A stretch of DNA of 64,000 nt from positions 6,572,001 through 6,636,000 of the forward strand of contig NC_079969.1 in assembly GCF_029852145.1 (NCBI RefSeq). Direction: 5' to 3'. Under the pieces are notes generated by a model that saw only the letters and a program-made list of their open reading frames with translations, had not been told where the DNA came from and did not search any database. Made by a program: the position numbers and the translations under genes. Shown in pieces: positions 63,175 through 64,000 of this stretch; within the stretch, counting starts at the first letter, position 1; the number at the start of each line of letters is the position of its first letter. The DNA comes from Microplitis mediator (taxonomy: Eukaryota > Arthropoda > Insecta > Hymenoptera > Braconidae).

Positions 63175-64000
63175 AAAATTTTTCTCAAAATTTAAAGCAA
63201 ATTATATAAAATTATTAACAAGTTAAAATTAGTCATAAATGTTAATTATAAATTTATTTATTTATATACACTAATGCAAAAAATTAAAGGAACAGAAAAA
63301 TTTTATAAATTTTTTAGTGATTTTTGGAAGGCTGCATTTAAAAAAAAAGCATTTTATGGCTTGAAATTTCTAGTTTCGGTGCATTTTTATCAAAATTTTT
63401 TAAGAGCTCCGGCTATTGTGCAAACATGAGAAATACCGCGAGACCAAAAATTTCTAAATTTTTTTTTTTTCCGAAGAGCTACGGACCGTGGAAAAATTTT
63501 TTCAACTAAGCCAATTCATAGGTCGTTTAGCACTTTATTTTTACATAACTTATAATTTTCAAGTGATAAAAGTCATAATAATTAAAATCACAATTTTATT
63601 TTATTTCATTACAATAATTTTTTTTTTTTATTTTCCATAAGTCAATTAATTTTTAATAATATTAATTTTGAAACTGATAATTATTTTGAAAACCTGAATT
63701 TTAATTCAAAATTATCGTTTTTCATGTATCATTAGTTTTTAAATACGATAAATTTGATAGCAAACTATCGAAAACTAATTAAAATTTTTAAGAAAAAAAT
63801 TCGTGTATTTTTCAAATTTTTTGAACTAAAATACAACTCGATATACAAAACAAATATTTTTGAATAGTTACATCGTATTTTCGTTAAAAATTATGCTTCA
63901 ACTCTTTCGATTATGAAAATTTCTGTGATAATTATTTTTGAAAATCGAAACAATTTTAAACAGTGTGAAAAAAAATTTTTTGAAAAATGATTTTGTTGAG
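63175..64000 (+). repeat. Dispersed composite repeat, interrupted copy
   Basis: 63175-63262 and 63540-64000 match 19095-19345, 30430-30790 and 31500-31600 (TCAAGTGATAAAAGTC, AAAATACAACTCGATAT, TTAAAAATTATGCTTCAA). The stretch 63263-63538, starting ACTAATGCAAAAAATTAAAG, has no counterpart in the other copies. It is probably a later insertion. Confidence 0.5.

Overview
The window is eukaryotic nuclear DNA from an insect-like genome. It is very AT-rich, has GT-AG introns, and about half of it is transposon- or repeat-derived. A parasitoid-type hymenopteran is my best guess, from the base composition, the small split genes and the dense MITE load. That is an inference; no sequence feature settles the species. 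Nothing bacterial is present.

Layout. 1-6.1 kb: gene-free repeats (MITEs, long inverted repeats, a four-copy ~187 bp tandem array). 6.1-10.9 kb (+): a Cdc25 (string/twine type) phosphatase gene with a TATA promoter, a long leader and two coding exons. 11-16 kb: degenerate tandem repeats, foldback elements and one intronless two-membrane-segment protein on the minus strand. 16.2-34.6 kb (+): three tandem phosphatidylethanolamine-binding protein (PEBP) genes. The first is predicted cytosolic, with two coding exons. The second and third have four coding exons, the first two of which add a signal peptide. Between PEBP2 and PEBP3 lie a stranded THAP zinc-finger exon and a probable non-LTR retrotransposon fragment. 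A tRNA-Met(CAT) gene sits inside the first intron of PEBP3. 34.6-39.3 kb: foldback elements and low-complexity DNA. 39.4-55.6 kb (-): an Mgat2-type N-acetylglucosaminyltransferase gene whose seven coding exons join in phase to 499 codons; its introns are full of nested elements. 55.7-64 kb: repeats, with one weak promoter candidate near 62.8 kb.

How the parts relate. The genes are ordinary housekeeping or family genes: Cdc25 drives mitotic entry, Mgat2 builds complex N-glycans in the Golgi, and PEBPs bind phospholipid headgroups or regulate kinases. They do not form a pathway. The unusual content is the repeat landscape. (1) A ~195 bp unit with a conserved internal hairpin occurs as 2-4-copy arrays at six loci, in both orientations. 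(2) A GC-rich twin-hairpin element occurs three times. (3) Several large foldback elements are built from 13-18 bp inverted modules; the layout is the same but the module sequence differs. (4) Several nested insertions have an intact 'empty' copy elsewhere in the window, so insertion boundaries and target duplications can be read directly.

Intron boundaries were placed by eye from splice consensus, reading phase and family homology. Repeat ends are approximate to a few bases unless stated.
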